From Candidatus Intricatilinea gracilis (GTDB lineage Bacteria > Pseudomonadota > Gammaproteobacteria > Burkholderiales > Burkholderiaceae_C), in NCBI GenBank assembly GCA_016702605.1, contig JADJDQ010000021.1:1364001-1428000 (forward strand): DNA of 64,000 nt. The letters are read 5' to 3'. The position numbers and the translations under genes were made by a program. Under the pieces are notes generated by a model that searched no databases, was not told the DNA's origin, and was given only the letters and a program-made list of their open reading frames with translations. Below are positions 8,723 through 17,734 of the stretch, piece after piece (the first letter of the stretch is position 1; each line of letters begins with the position of its first letter).

Positions 8723-9370
8723 TCACACCACCATCAAACTCATCGGCTCCGTCCAGTGCCCATACCCCGCACTGTTGATGCCGCACACCCGGAACCAGTA
8801 GACGCGGCCCGGCACCAGGTTCGACACACTCATGCGTGAACTGGTCGCCGAGGTGGGTGCATGGTGCCAATTGGCCTCCACCTTCGGGTCACCTTCGGCC
8901 GTCTGGATGGCATAACTGGCGGCACCGGCGAGTTTGGCCACATGCAGCAGCACCGCACCACTGACATCACCATGGGCGACGCGAAAATCCGTCGGCGCCG
9001 CCAGCAGCGTTTGGCCTGCACCCGATGGCCCGCCGTTGCGCCGCAGTTCGAAACCTGCCGAAACCAGCGCGTCGACATTGCCCTGCGCCACAAACTCGAC
9101 ATACGCGGCAATCCGGGTGAGGAGTTCTTCGAGTACCTCTCTGGACTTCTTGCGCGCAGCAATCTTGTTGGTGTCGCGTGTCTGGCTGGCGTGGAAATCC
9201 GCCTTGAACCCGGTCAGTGCCTGACTCAGATCATCAGGAACCGGAACTCCGCTCGTCCAGGGCAGCGGAAATGACTTGTTATTCTTGATGCAGAGGTGAA
9301 TATGGTCGGCCTTGATGATCAGATTGGCGTCGCTCAGACCCTTTACGCCGACGATGATTTTCGCTTGCAT
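8723..9370 (-). CDS. Fibronectin type III domain-containing protein
   Basis: A 215-residue protein starting at the ATG at 9370 (MQAKIIVGVKGL), with GGGAG about 9 bases upstream. The first half is helical and polar, with KKSREVLEELLTRIAAYVEFVAQGN. The second half is an FN3-like beta-sandwich with the characteristic YWFRVCGINSAGYGHW strand near the C-terminus. No signal peptide is visible, which is unusual for FN3 proteins and suggests a cytoplasmic role. Its promoter must lie in the region that carries the palindrome array. I do not know its function. Proteins of this layout occur in several environmental bacteria as hypotheticals. Confidence 0.7.
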   Translation of the reverse strand: MQAKIIVGVKGLSDANLIIKADHIHLCIKNNKSFPLPWTSGVPVPDDLSQALTGFKADFHASQTRDTNKIAARKKSREVLEELLTRIAAYVEFVAQGNVDALVSAGFELRRNGGPSGAGQTLLAAPTDFRVAHGDVSGAVLLHVAKLAGAASYAIQTAEGDPKVEANWHHAPTSATSSRMSVSNLVPGRVYWFRVCGINSAGYGHWTEPMSLMVV

Positions 9371-9621
9371 GATAATGAACTCCCGTGCTTGGTTTGACGG
9401 AACCAGCTGAAGCGCCGATCCCGCCACCATTATTCCCAAGGACGTACACCGCATGCACACGTCGGATACATCTGATTGCGATCGACAACGCTGAATTACC
9501 ATTCGGGCGCGCCAAATTGAGAGTAATCAAACTTGCAGCGCCCTTCATCATCAATTTAATGTACTCGTCGACAGAACCGACAACACAAACTGTGTCGCCA
9601 GCCTCGCCTGTTACAGCAATG

Positions 9622-9917
9622 TCCTCATGAGGAAATACCAAACTGCTCCAGAGGAATAGGCGAACTCCTCATGAGAAGATGATGTCTTCCTCATGAGACA
9701 AATGTCCTCGATTGACCCGCCTGACAAGCTCTGTACCGCCAGGCACGCAACTTCCCACGGGGCCGAGCGAATTTTCCTCCAGAGAACATCCCACCTTGCT
9801 CCAAAGGACGGCGCTGTGTCCTCATGACAAAGCCACATCGTCCTATGGAGGTCGTCGGCGTCATGTCCCGATCGGACGCGACGGTCTTCAGAGGAAATCC
9901 GGTCGTCTTTTGAGGGC
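9622..9917. repeat. Array of degenerate 12-bp palindromes in 22-bp register
   Basis: Imperfect copies of TCCTCATGAGGA occur at 9622 (perfect), 9644 TGCTCCAGAGGA, 9666 TCCTCATGAGAA, 9688 TCCTCATGAGAC, 9775 TCCTCCAGAGAA, 9797 TGCTCCAAAGGA, 9819 TCCTCATGACAA, 9841 TCCTATGGAGGT, 9885 TCTTCAGAGGAA and 9906 TCTTTTGAGGGC. Start-to-start distances are 22, 22, 22, 87 (four steps less one), 22, 22, 22, 44 and 21. The 10-bp spacers differ from unit to unit. Positions 9710-9763 and about 9863 hold very degenerate or missing units. 22 bp is about two helical turns, so all sites face one side of the DNA. Since 22 is not a multiple of 3, this is not a coding repeat. The binding protein is unknown. Confidence 0.75.
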
Positions 9918-10210
9918 GCACTCGACCTCACCGGCGGGTGGCGAAGCGCCAGGTATAGGAAATGCGTGGTCACCTGCGTGAACCGATGGACTTGGATGTC
10001 CGCAATGACCGCCCTTCGACCTTATGTCTACCCTGCCTGCCGACAATAGTCCGGCGTGGAAATCCTGTACGGCTTGCCAGCACGCCAGGCGATCGTGCCT
10101 GGGCTGATCATCGGCTCCGCGACATCGACGTGCGGCACCGAAGCGCGACTTTGTTGTGAGCCGGTTGATGCATTGCCCCGAACCGGCAGAATCCGGCGTC
10201 AACAATGGAG

Positions 10211-10229
10211 CCAGCCTCGTCGAGGCTGG
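10211..10229 (+). promoter_or_regulatory. Hairpin/operator-like inverted repeat upstream of hsdR
   Basis: CCAGCCTC-GTC-GAGGCTGG is a perfect 8-bp stem with a 3-nt loop. It ends 19 bases before the hsdR GTG and just before its ribosome-binding site. It could be an operator, or an mRNA hairpin limiting HsdR translation. No T-run follows, so it is not a standard terminator. Confidence 0.5.
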
Positions 10230-10248
10230 TTTCAGGGAAGGCCAGGCA

Positions 10249-12618
10249 GTGCACGACAAGACATCGCTTTCCGAACGCGACATCTGTACCCAGTACATCG
10301 TGCCGGCACTGCAGCAGGCCGGCTGGGACATCCAGCGTCAGGTGCGCGAGGAAGTCACCTTCACCAAGGGCCGTGTCATCGTGCGCGGCAAGCTGCACAC
10401 ACGCGGCAAGGCGCGGCGAGCCGACTTCGTCCTGTACCACCAGGCCAACCTGCCGATCGCGGTGATCGAGGCCAAGGACAACAGCCACGGCCCCGGTGAC
10501 GGCATGCAGCAGGCGCTCGAGTACGCTGAATCGCTGGATGTGCCGTTCGCCTTCACCAGCAACGGTGACGGCTTTGTCTTCCACGACCGCAGTGGCACGG
10601 GTGCACAGGTCGAGACGCCAATCGCGCTGGATCAGTTCCCCGCCCCGGGCGAACTCTGGCAACGATGGTGCACCTGGCGCGGTGTCGACACCGCCGCCGT
10701 ACCCAAGGTGCAGGTGCCGTACTACGACGACGGCTCGGGCCGCCTGCCGCGCTACTACCAGGTCGTTGCCATCAACCGCACGGTCGAGGCTGTGGCGCGC
10801 GGGCAGCGCCGCATCCTGCTGGTGATGGCCACCGGCACCGGCAAGACGTACACCGCCTTTCAGTTCATCTGGCGCCTGTGGAAGAGCCGGCAGAAGAAAC
10901 GCATCCTGTTCCTGGCCGACCGCAACATCCTGGTCGATCAGACAAAGAACAACGACTTCAAGCCTTTCGGCGCGGCGATGACCAAGATCACCGGCCGCAA
11001 GATCGACACCGCCTTCGAGATCTATCTGTCGCTCTACCAGGCCGTCACCGGCGCCGAGGAAGAGCGCAATATCTACAAGCAGTTCTCGCCCGACTTTTTC
11101 GACCTGGTCGTCATCGATGAATGCCACCGCGGCAGCGCCGCCGAGGATTCGGCCTGGCGCGACATCCTGGATTACTTCAGCAGTGCCACACAGATCGGCT
11201 TGACCGCCACACCCAAGGAGACCAAGGAGGTCTCCAGCACGTATTACTTCGGTGAGCCCATCTACACCTACAGCCTGAGGCAAGGCATCGACGATGGCTT
11301 CCTCGCGCCCTACAAGGTCGTGCGCATCGACTTCGATCGCGACCTGCAAGGCTGGCGTCCGCCCAAGGGCATGCTCGACAAGTTCGGCCAACCCATCGAA
11401 GACCGCATCTACAACCTCAAGGACATGGACCGCGAACTGGTGCTCGAGATGCGCACCCAGGCCGTGGCGGCCAAGGTCACCCATTTCATGACCGCGAGTG
11501 ACCCGTTCCAGAAGACCATCATCTTTTGCGACGACATCGACCACGCCGAACGCATGCGCCAGGCCCTGGTGAACCTGAACCCCGATCGGGTGCGAGAGAA
11601 CCGCAAGTTCGTCATGCGTATGACCGGCGACGACCAGGAAGGCAAGGCCGAACTCGACAACTTCATCAATCCCGAGAGCCGATACCCCGTCATCGCCACC
11701 ACCAGCAAGCTGATGACCACCGGCGTGGATGCTCAGACCTGCAAGCTCATCGTGCTGGACCAGCACATCAAGTCGATGACTGAGTTCAAGCAGATCATCG
11801 GCCGCGGCACCCGCATCAACGAGGACTACGGCAAATACTGGTTCACCATCATCGACTTCAAGAAGGCCACCGAACTTTTCGCCGACCCAGCCTTCGACGG
11901 CGACCCAGTGCAGATCTACGCGCCCGAGGACGATGACCCACCAGTGCCACCTGATGAGCGCGACGACGAAGCAGGCGGTGGCGGTGAACTTGGCGGAGAG
12001 GGAGCAGATGATGACGGCACCGGTGGCGGTGGTGGAGGCGAGGGCCGCAAGAAATACGTCATCGGCGACAACGTCACCGTCCACATCGTGGCCGAACGCG
12101 TCCAGTACTACGGCCCCGACGGCAAACTCATCACCGAATCATTGCGCGAGTACACCCGCCAGTGCGTCGGCAAGCAGTACGCATCTATGGATGAATTTCT
12201 GCGCCGCTGGACTGGCGCAGCACGCAAGAAGGCAGTTATCGAAGAATTGGCTGCGCTCGGTGTACTCTGGGAGCCACTAGCGGACGAAGTGAAGGCCAAG
12301 CACGGCCAACAACTGGACGCCTTCGACCTGATCTGTCACGTTGCATTCGATCAGCCGCCACTGACTAGACGGGAACGGGCAGAACAGGTGCACAAGCGAA
12401 ACTACTTTGCCAAGCATGAGGGCGCAGCCAGACAGGTGCTAGAGGCCCTTTTGGAGAAGTACTCGGATACAGGGGTAGAACCAATTGAAGACCCCAAAAT
12501 CCTTGCTTTGCCACCGTTTGACAAGATTGGCTCGCCAGTCGAATTACTGAAGGCTTTCGGTGGGAGAAGGGGTTATGACCAGGCGGTTTACGAATTGGAG
12601 CGAGCGCTATATGGGTAA
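10249..12618 (+). CDS. hsdR: Type I restriction endonuclease subunit R
   Basis: A 789-residue motor/nuclease subunit. The N-terminal PD-(D/E)xK nuclease has VIEAKDN (E74, K76). The SF2 translocase follows: Walker A MATGTGKT from residue 193, the DEAD-type box DECHRG (D290), LTATP, and later IIGRGTRI. A Gly/Asp-rich linker near residues 560-595 precedes the C-terminal helical domain that docks on the methylase. I chose the GTG at 10249 (VHDKTSLSERDIC) because AGGGAAGG precedes it and homologues start there; 31 upstream codons are also open. GC content falls in the last 400 bp, toward the inserted deaminase gene. Confidence 0.93.
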   Translation: MHDKTSLSERDICTQYIVPALQQAGWDIQRQVREEVTFTKGRVIVRGKLHTRGKARRADFVLYHQANLPIAVIEAKDNSHGPGDGMQQALEYAESLDVPFAFTSNGDGFVFHDRSGTGAQVETPIALDQFPAPGELWQRWCTWRGVDTAAVPKVQVPYYDDGSGRLPRYYQVVAINRTVEAVARGQRRILLVMATGTGKTYTAFQFIWRLWKSRQKKRILFLADRNILVDQTKNNDFKPFGAAMTKITGRKIDTAFEIYLSLYQAVTGAEEERNIYKQFSPDFFDLVVIDECHRGSAAEDSAWRDILDYFSSATQIGLTATPKETKEVSSTYYFGEPIYTYSLRQGIDDGFLAPYKVVRIDFDRDLQGWRPPKGMLDKFGQPIEDRIYNLKDMDRELVLEMRTQAVAAKVTHFMTASDPFQKTIIFCDDIDHAERMRQALVNLNPDRVRENRKFVMRMTGDDQEGKAELDNFINPESRYPVIATTSKLMTTGVDAQTCKLIVLDQHIKSMTEFKQIIGRGTRINEDYGKYWFTIIDFKKATELFADPAFDGDPVQIYAPEDDDPPVPPDERDDEAGGGGELGGEGADDDGTGGGGGGEGRKKYVIGDNVTVHIVAERVQYYGPDGKLITESLREYTRQCVGKQYASMDEFLRRWTGAARKKAVIEELAALGVLWEPLADEVKAKHGQQLDAFDLICHVAFDQPPLTRRERAEQVHKRNYFAKHEGAARQVLEALLEKYSDTGVEPIEDPKILALPPFDKIGSPVELLKAFGGRRGYDQAVYELERALYG

Positions 12619-12685
12619 TTCACCCACTGCGTATCATGTCGCGATGGATTCGTCGAGCTTTAAATAATATATGTAGGAGGTGCTT

Positions 12686-14506
12686 ATGAAGTTGGTTTAT
12701 TCCGGGACCTACGAAAATCTTCAGGCGATGCTCGCTGCTTCCGCCGGAGAGTGGGATGATTCTCAACCCAACAAGAAGGTGCTTCGAGCACAGGGTGGGA
12801 TATTAAACTGGTACCAATCAACCGGTACAATTCAACTACAAGGCAGGGAACCTGGTATAGGTATGCTGAGCAGAATTGCAGCATCAGTATTGGATCCCAG
12901 TCAAACCCCTATCACACCTGCAACGGCAGAGATTGCTCATCAACCAGAAAGCATCAATTCTGCCGAGACTCCATCCTATAAAAAGACAGAGGAACGGCCT
13001 GCGGAAGCACATGCATCGCCAGTTGATGAGTACTTAGATGACAAATTTGCAAACTCTGAGTTGGTTATAGGAATTGTCGCCGCAGCGGGTACAGAAGTTG
13101 CGCGAGTGATTACACCTCTGCGAGATCGCTTGAAGCAATTCGGTTATGAGGTCGAGGAAATTCGAATGTCTGGTCTACTAAAAGCGGGTAGCTCGACAAA
13201 TGAATATGAGCGGATCAGAGGACTGATGGCTGCTGGCGACCAGATTCGTGAAAGGACCAAGAATAATGCAATCTTGGCCTATGGGGCTGCAAAGCTTATT
13301 AGGAGTCTTCGCGATGCAACGAAGCGAAAGCGAGCATATATAGTCAATTCACTCAAGCATCCAGACGAAGTTCAGCTCTTACGAAAAATATATGGCCAGG
13401 GATTCTATTTGTTCGGCGTACACGCAGACAAAGTCCGCAGACTTGAGTATCTAACTAGCGACAAGGGACTTACGCAGCCACAGGCGGCCGAAATCACCGA
13501 CATAGACGAAGACGAGAAAATTCGTCACGGACAAAGGACCCGGGATACCTACCATTTGGCTGACTTCTTTCTGAACTTCGGGAAGAATGATGACCAAGTT
13601 AAGAATACGATCCAGAGGTTTCTGGAGTTGATATTTGGACATCCGTACAAGAATCCAACATTCGACGAGTTTTCGATGTTCATGGCGTTTTCAAGTTCAG
13701 TACGGTCAGGTGACTTGTCGCGCCAGGTTGGAGCAGTTATAACAAAGAGCGATCAAATCATTGCCACAGGCGCAAATGAGTGCCCTACATCTGGCGGTGG
13801 ATTATATTGGGCGCACGTAGATCCGGAAACAGGTGTTGTTAAGGACGCAACTGATGGCAAAGACTACACTAGAGATCAAGACTCAAACAAGGCGGAACAG
13901 AAGGAAATTATTCAAGGAATACTTGAAAAATTGACTGTAGCATCTGGAGCGAATGCCGAACTGAAGTCAAGGTTTAACTCTGTTCTTGAGGAGAGTCGGA
14001 TTAGCGACCTTACGGAGTTCGGGCGAGTCGTGCATGCGGAAATGGAGGCAATTATTTCTTGTGCAAGAGCTGGCCTCAATTGTGTTGAGTCTACGATGTA
14101 TTGCACCACTTTCCCCTGTCATAACTGCGCGAAGCACATAATTGCATCGGGGATTGCCCGCGTCGTTTATGTTGAGCCTTACCCAAAAAGCAAAGCACTA
14201 GAGTTGCACTCTGAGTCAATCGAATTGAAGACCAGATTGGACAGCGCAAACTCGTCGGATCGTGTTATCTTTGAACCGTTTACAGGTGTGGGTGCAAGAA
14301 GATTCCTAGACTTCTTTTCAATGAATCTCGGCTCCGGCAACAAGTTGCGCCGCAAAGATGCCGATGGAAAGGTGGTTTCATGGGAAAAGGATGGCGCACG
14401 GCTTCGTGTTTCACTCCTTCCGGCGTCGTATTTAGAAGTTGAAAGTTCCGCTGTCAAATTGTATGAATTCGAGACGAATCCTGAAAATTCCTCGAACCCC
14501 TTTTGA
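12686..14506 (+). CDS. Antiphage-type dCTP deaminase (AvcD/DcdV family) with extra N-terminal domain
   Basis: A 606-residue protein; AGGAGG lies 5 bases before the ATG. Residues about 125-330 form the P-loop-kinase-like domain of AvcD/DcdV proteins (ELVIGIVAAAGTEVARV, NSLKHPDEVQLLRKIYG, FYLFGVHADKVRRLEYL). The C-terminal part is a zinc deaminase with HAEME (His450, Glu452) and PCHNC (Cys478, Cys481). Family members deaminate dCTP/dCMP during phage infection and starve phage of nucleotides. Here residues 1-70 form an additional small beta-rich domain (GGILNWYQSTGTIQLQG), followed by a 50-residue disordered linker. It lies between hsdR and hsdM in about 45% GC DNA, a clear sign of transfer. Confidence 0.85.
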   Translation: MKLVYSGTYENLQAMLAASAGEWDDSQPNKKVLRAQGGILNWYQSTGTIQLQGREPGIGMLSRIAASVLDPSQTPITPATAEIAHQPESINSAETPSYKKTEERPAEAHASPVDEYLDDKFANSELVIGIVAAAGTEVARVITPLRDRLKQFGYEVEEIRMSGLLKAGSSTNEYERIRGLMAAGDQIRERTKNNAILAYGAAKLIRSLRDATKRKRAYIVNSLKHPDEVQLLRKIYGQGFYLFGVHADKVRRLEYLTSDKGLTQPQAAEITDIDEDEKIRHGQRTRDTYHLADFFLNFGKNDDQVKNTIQRFLELIFGHPYKNPTFDEFSMFMAFSSSVRSGDLSRQVGAVITKSDQIIATGANECPTSGGGLYWAHVDPETGVVKDATDGKDYTRDQDSNKAEQKEIIQGILEKLTVASGANAELKSRFNSVLEESRISDLTEFGRVVHAEMEAIISCARAGLNCVESTMYCTTFPCHNCAKHIIASGIARVVYVEPYPKSKALELHSESIELKTRLDSANSSDRVIFEPFTGVGARRFLDFFSMNLGSGNKLRRKDADGKVVSWEKDGARLRVSLLPASYLEVESSAVKLYEFETNPENSSNPF

Positions 14507-14697
14507 CGGTTAGTACTGCAATCGAGTTCTAGGCCTGCGCGGCCGCCTACTGGATTTAGATTGGCCGAATCTGCATTCAATTTGGCACTAGTCTCAATTG
14601 CAGGTTCTTCTTCCATCGGTCGGAGGTCGTCAATTTCTACTCATGTCTGAATGGAATATTAAGGTAGTATTGTTACTTCGACTAGATACAACTGCCC

Positions 14698-16167
14698 ATG
14701 TCCATCACCACCTCCATCAAATCCATCCAGGACATCATGCGCAAGGACGCGGGTGTCGACGGCGATGCGCAGCGCATCGGTCAACTGGTGTGGATGCTCT
14801 TCCTGAAGATCTTTGACGACCGCGAGCAGGAATGGGAACTGCTGAACGACGATTACAAGAGCCCGCTGCCCGAAGGCTACCGCTGGCGCAACTGGGCGGC
14901 CGATCCCGAGGGCATCACGGGTGAGGAGCTGAAGAGCTTCATCGACAACGAGTTGTTCCCGGGCCTGCAGAACCTGCAGGACTACGCCACCACGCCGGTG
15001 GCGTTTGTGGTGCGCAGCGTCTTCGAGGACGCCTACAACTACATGAAGAGCGGGCAGCTGATTCGCCAGGTGCTCAACAAGATCCAGGAGGGTGTCGACT
15101 TCAACAAGGCGCAGGAGCGCCACGCCTTTGGCGACATGTACGAGCAGTTGCTGCGCGACCTGCAAAGCGCCGGCAACGCAGGCGAGTTCTACACGCCGCG
15201 GCCGGTGACCGAGTTCATGGTGCGCATGGTCGACCCCAAGCTTGACGAGAAGGTGATGGACCCGGCGTGCGGCACAGGCGGCTTCTTGACCTGCACCATC
15301 GAGCACAAGCGCAGCCGCTACGTGCAGACGCCCGACGACGAGCGTGTGCTGCAGGCCAGCATCAGCGGAGTGGAGAAGAAACCCCTGCCCCACCTGCTGG
15401 CAACCACCAACATGATCTTGCACGGCATCGAGGTGCCCAGCCAGATCCGCCACGACAACACCCTGGCCAAACCACTGATCGGCTGGACCCCCAGGGACCG
15501 GGTCGATTGCATCGTTGCCAACCCGCCCTTCGGCGGCATGGAAGAAGACGGCATCGAAACCAACTTCCCGGCTGCCTGGCGCACCCGCGAAACGGCTGAC
15601 CTGTTCCTCGTGCTGATCATGCATCTGCTCAAGGACGGTGGCCGTGCCGCCGTGGTGTTGCCAGATGGCTTCCTGTTCGGCGAAGGCATCAAGAGCCGCA
15701 TCAAGGAAAAGTTGCTGACCGAGTGCGACCTGCACACCATCGTGCGACTGCCCAACGGCGTGTTCAACCCCTACACCGGCATCAAGACCAACCTGCTTTT
15801 CTTCACCAAGGGCAGGCCCACCCGCGAAGTGTGGTTCTACGAGCACCCGTATCCGCCCGGGGTAAAGAACTACAGCAAGACCCGCCCGATGCGCGTGGAG
15901 GAGTTCGCCGCCCAAGAAGCCTGGTGGGGCAGCGAGGCCGATGGCTTCGCCACCCGCACCGGCAGCGAACTGGCCTGGAGGGTTAGCGCCGACGACATCA
16001 AGGCGCGCGGCTGGAATCTCGACAGCAAGAACCCCCACCGCGCCTGCGTGGTGAGCCATGACCCCGAAACCCTGCTGGCCGAATACGCCCTCATGCAGCA
16101 GGAGATAACCGTGCTGCGCGAGCAGTTGAAAGCCGTGCTTGCTGAGGCGCTGGAGTGGGAGGAATGA
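14698..16167 (+). CDS. hsdM: Type I restriction-modification methyltransferase subunit M
   Basis: A 489-residue N6-adenine methyltransferase. The HsdM N-terminal helical domain comes first (MRKDAGVDGDAQRIGQLVWMLFLKIFD). The SAM-binding motif I is DPACGTGGF (from D188) and the catalytic motif IV is NPPF (from N275). The length is typical. GC returns to the genome average here, unlike the deaminase gene before it; the 191-bp gap between them is AT-rich and has no gene I can support. Its stop overlaps the hsdS start (ATGA). Confidence 0.95.
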   Translation: MSITTSIKSIQDIMRKDAGVDGDAQRIGQLVWMLFLKIFDDREQEWELLNDDYKSPLPEGYRWRNWAADPEGITGEELKSFIDNELFPGLQNLQDYATTPVAFVVRSVFEDAYNYMKSGQLIRQVLNKIQEGVDFNKAQERHAFGDMYEQLLRDLQSAGNAGEFYTPRPVTEFMVRMVDPKLDEKVMDPACGTGGFLTCTIEHKRSRYVQTPDDERVLQASISGVEKKPLPHLLATTNMILHGIEVPSQIRHDNTLAKPLIGWTPRDRVDCIVANPPFGGMEEDGIETNFPAAWRTRETADLFLVLIMHLLKDGGRAAVVLPDGFLFGEGIKSRIKEKLLTECDLHTIVRLPNGVFNPYTGIKTNLLFFTKGRPTREVWFYEHPYPPGVKNYSKTRPMRVEEFAAQEAWWGSEADGFATRTGSELAWRVSADDIKARGWNLDSKNPHRACVVSHDPETLLAEYALMQQEITVLREQLKAVLAEALEWEE

Positions 16168-17684
16168 CGTTGCTGGCGACGGCGAACATGGCGCTGCTTG
16201 CCGGTGCGCCTGGCGGTGTCGATCGCCTTCGGAAACTTATCGTCGACCTTGCCGTTTCCGGGAAACTGATTGCGGCGACGGACATTGCTGCTTGGCCTTT
16301 GGTTCAACTGTCAGCGTTGGTCATTTCTTGCCAGAACGGTGTATCGAGCCGAGGCGCGTCAGTGGGTAGGCCAGTCACAGTTCTACGCCTCGCGGACATC
16401 CGAAGCGGCGAGGTTTGCCTAGATGACCCACGTCAGTTGTTATTGGACGAGCAGACGATTGATAAGTACCTGCTCGCCGACGGAGATATTCTCGTCATTC
16501 GAGTCAACGGTAGTGCTGATCTGGTTGGCCGATTCATCGTCCACGGGGAATCGGGCGGCGCATTGCACTGCGATCACTTCATCCGGTTGCGTATGGATAG
16601 GTCACGGATCGAGCCTCGGTTTTTGAAGCTCGTTGGCGATGGTTCTTTGACACGGCAAGCGATCAAAGGGCTTTTTGTCAGCACGGCCGGTCAGAAGACC
16701 GTGAACCAAGGACATATTGGGTCGCTTGCGTTCCCCCTTCCACCGATTGCAGAGCAATGTCGTATCGTTGCCAAGGTCGATGAACTGATGACCGTTTGCG
16801 ACCGACTGGAGGCGCAGCAGCAAGGCGCTGAGGCTGCACATGCCCAACTCGTTCAGGCGCTGCTGGACAGCCTCACCCAGGCCCGCGATGCCGCCGACTT
16901 TCGCGCCAGTTGGCAGCGGCTGGCGGAGCACTTTCATGGGCTCATCACCTCCGAAGGTAGCGTGGACGCCTTGAAGCAGGCCATCCTGCAGTGCGGGTGC
17001 TCGGGCCGACTGACACGGCGTGAAGTTGGTTTTGTAGAAGAGCCGCCAGCGCGGTACCTGGCGCACGTCGTGGCAACACCCTTCGACATTCCGCCCAGTT
17101 GGCACTGGGTCAAACTCGGCGACCTGTGCTCGATGGTCACCAGTGGTTCACGTGGCTGGAAGGAATATTACGCGGACCAAGGCTCGACCTTCATCCGGTC
17201 TCAGGATATCAAGGCAGATCGACTGGAGTTCGACCAGCGGGCATTTGTGAAACTGCCGGCCAATGCAGAGGGCTCGCGGACGCAGGTGGCATTGCATGAC
17301 ATCCTGATCACTATCACCGGGGCAAACGTCGGCAAAGCGGCAGTGCTGACTGAGCGAATCGCCGACGCCTATGTGAGCCAGCACGTGGCGCTGGTCAGGC
17401 TCCGCAATCCAGCTTATGCCGCCTATATCCATCGTTGGCTGATCAACAGCTATGGTGGACGTCGTCTGCTGTTGAGTAGCAGTTATGGCGCCAAGCCGGG
17501 GTTGAATCTGCAGAACATCAAGGACTTGCCGGTGCCCTTGCCGCCGTTGGGCGAGCAGCACGATATCGTGAGCAAGATCGACAAACTCATGAGTTTGTGT
17601 GACCGCCTAAAGTCAGATATCGCCGATTGCCGACGACAGCACAGCCAATTGGCCGAGATTTTGGTGGAGTCGGCCTTGACCTGA
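16164..17684 (+). CDS. hsdS: Type I restriction-modification specificity subunit S
   Basis: A 506-residue DNA-recognition subunit with two target-recognition domains. TRD1 (about 30-190) ends in TVNQGHIGSLAFPLPPIAEQ. A coiled-coil spacer with CDRLEAQQQGAEAAHAQLVQAL follows. TRD2 (about 300-470) ends in LNLQNIKDLPVPLPPLGEQ, with a second coiled coil at CDRLKSDIADCRRQHSQL. The repeated PLPPxxEQ-KVDELM layout is the standard HsdS two-fold symmetry. The start ATG overlaps the hsdM stop. The target sequence cannot be read from the protein. Confidence 0.93.
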   Translation: MTLLATANMALLAGAPGGVDRLRKLIVDLAVSGKLIAATDIAAWPLVQLSALVISCQNGVSSRGASVGRPVTVLRLADIRSGEVCLDDPRQLLLDEQTIDKYLLADGDILVIRVNGSADLVGRFIVHGESGGALHCDHFIRLRMDRSRIEPRFLKLVGDGSLTRQAIKGLFVSTAGQKTVNQGHIGSLAFPLPPIAEQCRIVAKVDELMTVCDRLEAQQQGAEAAHAQLVQALLDSLTQARDAADFRASWQRLAEHFHGLITSEGSVDALKQAILQCGCSGRLTRREVGFVEEPPARYLAHVVATPFDIPPSWHWVKLGDLCSMVTSGSRGWKEYYADQGSTFIRSQDIKADRLEFDQRAFVKLPANAEGSRTQVALHDILITITGANVGKAAVLTERIADAYVSQHVALVRLRNPAYAAYIHRWLINSYGGRRLLLSSSYGAKPGLNLQNIKDLPVPLPPLGEQHDIVSKIDKLMSLCDRLKSDIADCRRQHSQLAEILVESALT

Positions 17685-17734
17685 CCGCCCTGTCAATCAG
17701 CCGCGACACGCGGCCACAACCTGGGAGAAGTAAC

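Larger units (their letters stand above)
9371..10248. other. Large intergenic region between the FN3 gene and hsdR
   Basis: 878 bp between two divergent genes. Its left third (9371-9621) is less GC-rich. A 120-codon minus-strand frame there runs into the FN3 gene in another frame and has no recognisable domain, so I do not call it. The middle (9622-9917) is the palindrome array. The right part (9918-10248) holds an upstream in-frame extension of hsdR, the hairpin at 10211-10229 and the hsdR ribosome-binding site AGGGAAGG. Confidence 0.6.

Noticed and set aside
9279..9641. A 120-codon minus-strand frame reading MVFPHEDIAVTGEAG
   Set aside because: It runs into the FN3 gene in another frame, lacks a clear ribosome-binding site and has no known domain. 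It could still be a small gene, but I cannot support it.
9622..9917. CRISPR array
   Set aside because: Repeats are 12-bp palindromes with 10-bp spacers and many mismatches; CRISPR repeats are longer and nearly identical, and no cas gene is present.
9611..9973. A 120-codon minus-strand frame across the palindrome array
   Set aside because: The sequence is explained by the 22-bp array, whose period is not a multiple of 3, so coding constraint is unlikely.
10108..12084. A 658-codon minus-strand open frame opposite hsdR
   Set aside because: It is a mirror of the high-GC hsdR gene, with no recognisable domain and biased composition. hsdR is clearly the real gene.
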